Of a stretch of DNA of 46,391 bases, positions 42,401 to 46,391 are shown one piece after another. A model generated the notes under the pieces. That model was not told the DNA's origin, did no database searches, and saw only the letters and a program-made list of their open reading frames with translations. Position 1 is the first letter of the stretch, and the number at the start of each line of letters is the position of its first letter. A program made the position numbers and the translations under genes. This DNA is from Methanobacteriota archaeon (GTDB lineage: Archaea; Thermoplasmatota; Thermoplasmata; Methanomassiliicoccales; Methanomassiliicoccaceae): NCBI GenBank assembly GCA_012519255.1, contig JAAYQQ010000104.1:1-46391 (forward strand), given 5' to 3'.

Positions 42401-45400
42401 ATCCTACCGTTCGGCAACATCAGCGTGGTGTACTCCGCTGGTACTCTGGACAAGCAGAAGCAGGTCGCCACTGTGATGAAGACTGAGACTTATGATGTGT
42501 CCTATGATCAGGCCATGAGGCGAGATGGTGTGAATTACACCTTCAATGGTGACATCACCCTGCCTGGCTCGATCGTATCTGGCACCGTGTTCTGGGACAA
42601 TGACGGTAACGGCCGCTATACTTCCGGCGACGAGTCTATCTCCAACGCCACGGTGGTGCTGGAGAACCCTGTCAACGGGTTCAAGCAAGAGGTCGTTACA
42701 GATGCCAATGGCACTTACAAGATCATCGGCCTGGCCGGGGGCAACAATAACCTCTACGCAAGGTACAATGGTCATACCTTCGGAGCAAGTAGTATAGATA
42801 TGAGCTCTGGCACACATAGCCAGAACATCGCTATCGAACCTGCTGAGATCTCCGGCACGCTGGAGTTTGATAATGGCGACCCCGCGCCCAATGTGGAGAT
42901 GCGCCTGACCGACAAGACATCCGGTGAGACCAGGACCAAAAATACCACGGCCGACGGCGGTTTCACCTTTGATAAGCTCTTGCCAGGAGAATATTCCCTA
43001 ACTCCCTCTTATGTGAGCCTTGGCGCGGGAACACAGGAGTATAATCTCACCGCGGGTGAAGAGAGGAAAGACCTCGCTCTCAGGCTGATATCTGCCACTC
43101 AGGTCACCGGTGAAGTGACTATCGATGGAGAGGTTCAGAAGAATGTGGCGGTGGGATTCCTATCTGAGCAGAAGGAAATATGGGTTCATACGGATGATAA
43201 TGGCAGCTATGTTGCCACCATTCCTCGGGGCAATTACACCGCCTATGCCCTAACCAAGTCGGGCGAGACGGATTATGTGGTCATGGAACACTTTGGGGCC
43301 AACGACCAGACGATGACGCTGGACCTGAATATGGTCAAGGCGGCGACAGTCTCTGGCCGGGTCAGCGCTGACAGCCCTATTAGTGGCGCTTCTGTAGTGT
43401 TTACTGACTCCAATGGGGCCTATCTCAAGACCAAAACTAACGACGCTGGTCAGTACAAGCTATTCCTGATGCCCGATGAAAAGTACTTCGTCTACGCAGC
43501 GGGTTCCGGGAAGGCGTATTGGGACACCGTTGATGTAAAAGCGGGCGCTACCACCGTCGATCTCGCCCTTAATAAGGACAGCGCTGCCCTCTCTGGAACA
43601 GTCTATCGTAACATGAATGGCAACGGGGCCGTTAATAACGGCGAGGCCATTGCCAACGCCCTTCTGAGGGTACAGAGTTCTACCGATACGGCGCAGGCGG
43701 TGTACTTCGTGTCCGACAGCTCGGGCAAGTTCAACATTGCCCTTCCCAAGGGGGCGGACTATAGTATCACCGTCTCCATGGATGGCTATGATGTGATGGA
43801 GCTGGCCCATGATACATTCGAAGGCAAGGCCGAGAACATCGCCCTGACCGCCCAGCCTCGCAGCGTCACCGGCACGGTGGACTTCGAGGGGACTTCGCAG
43901 GACAATTACGCCATCGAGTTTGAAGGCACAGGTGGAGGTGCAGTGGACGCCTCCGCCAACATCACCGACGGAAAATTCACTGTGGATCTGGCCCCAGGCT
44001 CTTACAAGGTTACCATCGACCGCGAGGGCAAGATGGCATCCAAGTACACCTATGAAGGCACGTTGGTGGTGCCTGTGGCCCGGGATCCCGAGCCCTTCAA
44101 TATTGAAACGGTGCGCAAGGTCCTGGTCAACATCACCCTGAGCCAGGAAGGCTCTGGCTCGGTCCGCTTCATAGGGCCGGAGAACCGGACGGTCAACGCG
44201 GCTCCAGAGCTCAGTGAATATCTGAGGCCGGGCCAGTACACCATCTACGCTGACATCACTTCCAGCGGTGCACACTACGCTAGCCTCACCACTGAGACTA
44301 TAGGCGAGGGGAGCGACATAGTTCTTAACACTATGGCTGCCTACAAGCTGAGCGGATCAGTTCAGTACGACAACAAGACGCTCACTGGCACGTCCAGTGT
44401 GACCGTATCCGTTGGCGGTGCCAGTCTGCCTCTGACCACTGGAAGCTCAGGTACATTCTCGACTTATCTCCCCTCTCTCCCCTCTGGCACCTATGATTTA
44501 GAGGTAGAGAGGGCGGCCAAGCAGGCTGTGGATGGCGTACAGCGCTACGTCCTGTACACCGGCAGCGAGTCTGTCACCATCAGCGATGCGACACCGGATC
44601 CGGTTGACATTGCTACCCAACGTGGCTATGATAATGTCACCCTGAGCGGTAACATTGACATTGCCGGCTTCTCTGGCGAACTTGAGTTCACGGCCATGAG
44701 CGAGACGGCCATGGATGCCACCACCAGCGTCACTGCGGGCGACTACTCTATTGACCTCGCACCGGGCATATACTCTGTCTACGGCACCGACGGCACCAAT
44801 GTGGTGTTACGGATGATCGAGGTCAAGCCCAGTCAGGATAATACTATCGACCTCAACACGGATACTGGATACGAGGTCACTGGAAAGGTGACTTATGATG
44901 GCAAGGACATGAGCAACGCCAAGATCACCTTCACCGACGTGGCCAGTCATACAGAGGTGTCGGATGAAAGCGGCACCTATCGTGTCATCTTGCCCAAGGG
45001 TTCCTACTACGTAAGTGCCATCGGCACGGTGGTTGAACAGGGGGTCACAGTGACCTGGGCAAATTCATCCGAACTTGAACTCGACAATGACACTACCAAG
45101 GATATCGAGCTAGAGCTTCAATATCGTAGCGTGGTCGAGGTGGAATGGGATGACACTGCCAAGAGGACCGTCGATGCTGGCGAGACTGTGAAATACAACA
45201 TTATCATCCACAACCGCGGCAACGTCAACGATACGTATAAGCTGTCTACCACTTCCTCCTGGGGAGTCACCTTCTCCAATAACGAGGTTTACCTACCCTG
45301 GGGTTCGGGCAGCAACGAGACGATTGTGGTGACCATCAAGACACCAGTCGATGCAAAGGTCGCTCATCCACTGATCAGCATCAAGGCGACGTCGACGAAC

Positions 45401-45955
45401 GATACAACGGTCTACGACCTCGTGGCCCTTGACGTTGGAATCAACCCAAGATACGCCGTGGAGGTTCAACAGGCAGCCGCACAGACCAACGGCACCGCCT
45501 ATGTGTTGCCTGTTGAGGTGAAGAACACTGGTAATGCAGATGACACCTATACCTTCGCGATATCTGATGATGCCCGCGATGCCCTAGCCAAAAAGGGCTG
45601 GACAGTCTCCATACCTGGGAAATCCAACCTGAGTACGAATATTAAGGTGGATGCGGGGAAGAGTAAGATAGTCAACCTGGAACTAATTCCCAGAGAATCC
45701 CCAGATCCCAACGCCTCACTGGAGATCGGTGTAAGATCAGACAATATTGAAGAAGAGACTACCAAATTGTCGGTGGAGACGCTGCAGCTGAGCGCGCCCG
45801 ACGGGCCGACCGTGTCCGGAGGAGGCGCGTCCATGGAGGCGCCCAAGATACCGGCCATCACCTGGCTGATGATGGGCCTGGTCGCGATATTGGGGGTCAT
45901 CTTTGTGATCCTTAAGGTTAACAAGGGGGTGTTTGGACGAAGAAGAAAGAGGTAA
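39500..45955 (+). CDS. aglB: AglB/STT3 oligosaccharyltransferase fused to a long tail of CarboxypepD_reg/SdrD-like repeats and two NEW3-like domains plus C-terminal TM
   Basis: GSDSYYHQRVIDYI, NADHDAMI, WWDYGFEAI motif, many N-terminal TMs; repeated SGTVxxDG...V...D.NGxYxxxLPxGxY units from about residue 920; C-terminal TM then GRRRKR. Confidence 0.95.
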   Translation: METKKGRRISQTLRERKPLKGGLRSRQKDTWLSRNWSTLLILVAIIFIALFVRTYFGYSTAVDNGFLVAGGSDSYYHQRVIDYIQETGTHLVNDPLLNYPIGMRNARPPLYDWSVAVSGQLLSGITGMGIDSATGYALLCSTAIWGALTCIPVFLITRAAFGNRAGIIAAFLLAIMPGHIQRSVFANADHDAMILFFVVFAFYFLLRSLMTISGTKWVSNWKSGKAITEGIREYLRTNQRSLIYALLGGVCVATVAMMWTGFTYVLVIVLVYFLIQVVINRFRNVDSMGEFFIVGTMLLSAFLIMAPLYWQMNYWTQWFDVPFYLFLGSMFIGGLFTVTRDYPWTLVIPAIIILVAIALTAVFFISPSLFEAIVSGQGYLVKSKLYATIQEAQAPYFSDLALSFGAVTFWLALIGVAWAAIKIPRNVAPHFTFVVVWMGVSMYMAASAGRFMFNASPAFAMAAGWTLALFIGLVKFEEIPRALSGFFAHPWTTLRKAFKLRHVVAALFLAFMILLPNVWGAVDAGIPSEIKRDYDKQIYFALPDFLHPSNYDRINGSYWYLGAFSYSMPLPTSYWPTAWRWFEQQDNELDVTERPAFLSWWDYGFEAIQAGQHPTVSDNFQNGYQYAGSFITSQSENDAVALFIIRILEATGFDDHINDTLSAHGVDAKKLQDIMANPNNYIDEVKKNPNVYGPYDSELSAQNAKYAAARVELQRADLSDLVEIYHDLREYSGKEIGYFAMDSRLFPFSATYQSIFYAPAKLSDRNIDPYTNAPSDFYEIKAITAQGQTKSVQDLTSSDRVINYVIVYKEAFYDTMLYRTMMGYSPSDVGKNRQGIPGISGSLSDMAPMPAWNLTHFKQVYRTAYYSPYSSTEVANHADSWYAISYEEAVQRQKDIAAGKDNGTVDLSASTLTNGVVFIQYYDGAILQGRAVSNDGTPYENIYVTAVDEYGIPHDVVRTDEDGYYSLILPFGNISVVYSAGTLDKQKQVATVMKTETYDVSYDQAMRRDGVNYTFNGDITLPGSIVSGTVFWDNDGNGRYTSGDESISNATVVLENPVNGFKQEVVTDANGTYKIIGLAGGNNNLYARYNGHTFGASSIDMSSGTHSQNIAIEPAEISGTLEFDNGDPAPNVEMRLTDKTSGETRTKNTTADGGFTFDKLLPGEYSLTPSYVSLGAGTQEYNLTAGEERKDLALRLISATQVTGEVTIDGEVQKNVAVGFLSEQKEIWVHTDDNGSYVATIPRGNYTAYALTKSGETDYVVMEHFGANDQTMTLDLNMVKAATVSGRVSADSPISGASVVFTDSNGAYLKTKTNDAGQYKLFLMPDEKYFVYAAGSGKAYWDTVDVKAGATTVDLALNKDSAALSGTVYRNMNGNGAVNNGEAIANALLRVQSSTDTAQAVYFVSDSSGKFNIALPKGADYSITVSMDGYDVMELAHDTFEGKAENIALTAQPRSVTGTVDFEGTSQDNYAIEFEGTGGGAVDASANITDGKFTVDLAPGSYKVTIDREGKMASKYTYEGTLVVPVARDPEPFNIETVRKVLVNITLSQEGSGSVRFIGPENRTVNAAPELSEYLRPGQYTIYADITSSGAHYASLTTETIGEGSDIVLNTMAAYKLSGSVQYDNKTLTGTSSVTVSVGGASLPLTTGSSGTFSTYLPSLPSGTYDLEVERAAKQAVDGVQRYVLYTGSESVTISDATPDPVDIATQRGYDNVTLSGNIDIAGFSGELEFTAMSETAMDATTSVTAGDYSIDLAPGIYSVYGTDGTNVVLRMIEVKPSQDNTIDLNTDTGYEVTGKVTYDGKDMSNAKITFTDVASHTEVSDESGTYRVILPKGSYYVSAIGTVVEQGVTVTWANSSELELDNDTTKDIELELQYRSVVEVEWDDTAKRTVDAGETVKYNIIIHNRGNVNDTYKLSTTSSWGVTFSNNEVYLPWGSGSNETIVVTIKTPVDAKVAHPLISIKATSTNDTTVYDLVALDVGINPRYAVEVQQAAAQTNGTAYVLPVEVKNTGNADDTYTFAISDDARDALAKKGWTVSIPGKSNLSTNIKVDAGKSKIVNLELIPRESPDPNASLEIGVRSDNIEEETTKLSVETLQLSAPDGPTVSGGGASMEAPKIPAITWLMMGLVAILGVIFVILKVNKGVFGRRRKR

Positions 45956-46391
45956 TCGCCTCCTTCGCGCTGCTAGGCATGCTGGTGATGGCCACCCTGG
46001 TCATCCCGGCACCGGCGGCTGCACAAGATGGAACAGATTTCTTGATCGAGATCAGCGGTCCGCAGACCCTGATTCCTGAGGAGACGGCAAAGTATGTTGT
46101 GAATGTGGATGGCGGGCCGAGCGGTGACATCAAGTATGAAGTCACTGCCTCTAGCGGGGGCAGTGTCAGTCCCTCAAGCGGCAAAACCAGTGCCAATAAC
46201 TTTACCGTCACGGTGACCGCACCTGCCGACACTGGGAAGTTCATTGTCACATTCATCATCTCATCAGAAGATGGTCTGGTCAAAAAAACCGCCCAACAGA
46301 CTATAGAGGTCATCCCTCCAGTAGTGATCTCGGCAGAAGTGTTCAATAGCGGAAACGTCGCCGCCAAAGACGTGCCGGTGGAATTCTATGC
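45937..46391 (+). CDS. Secreted/surface protein with signal peptide and beta-sandwich/CARDB-like domain, truncated by window end; start uncertain
   Basis: Frame reads (T)KKKEVIASFALLGMLVMATLVIPAPAAAQDGTDFLIEISGPQTLIPEETAKYVVNVDGGPSGDIKYEV...AEVFNSGNVAAKDVPVEFYA; first canonical ATG is 45979. Confidence 0.75.

Noticed and set aside
43460-44275. 271-aa minus-strand ORF
   Set aside because: Antisense to the repetitive tail of AglB; no recognisable protein signature.

Overview
This 46.4-kb window is gene-dense archaeal chromosome. It is most likely a Thermoplasmata-type euryarchaeon: RpoB is unsplit, RpoA is split, and the genes include TBP, FtsZ, PriL, Orc1/Cdc6 and AglB. Most of it is core information-processing content: L12-L10-L1-L11-Spt5/NusG-SecE followed by two tandem FtsZ genes; TBP; an RHH regulator with a third FtsZ; TruA; PriL; a tRNA; and RpoH-B-A'-A''-L30e-NusA. 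It ends in a 2151-aa AglB oligosaccharyltransferase with a very long beta-sandwich tail. I saw no CRISPR array, IS element or prophage. The best second-look items are: (1) a tRNA-Lys(UUU) gene that is canonical only after removal of two non-canonical introns, one in the D-loop with a textbook bulge-helix-bulge and one in the T-loop; (2) an in-frame TAG at codon 35 of an otherwise intact malic enzyme gene, which could be recoding/pyrrolysine, a nonsense mutation or an error; (3) tandem ftsZ paralogues with long perfect-identity tracts next to diverged synonymous sites, suggesting gene conversion; (4) a tandem-RHH CdrS-like gene upstream of a third FtsZ, with an inverted repeat in its promoter and a related motif upstream of ftsZ-A; (5) AglB fused to about 11 carboxypeptidase-regulatory-like repeats and 2 NEW3-like domains rich in N-glycosylation sequons; (6) extra N-terminal domains on Spt5/NusG and RpoA''; (7) two genes without ATG/GTG/TTG at the position the protein requires. 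All family names are from reading the translations by eye; no database search was run.
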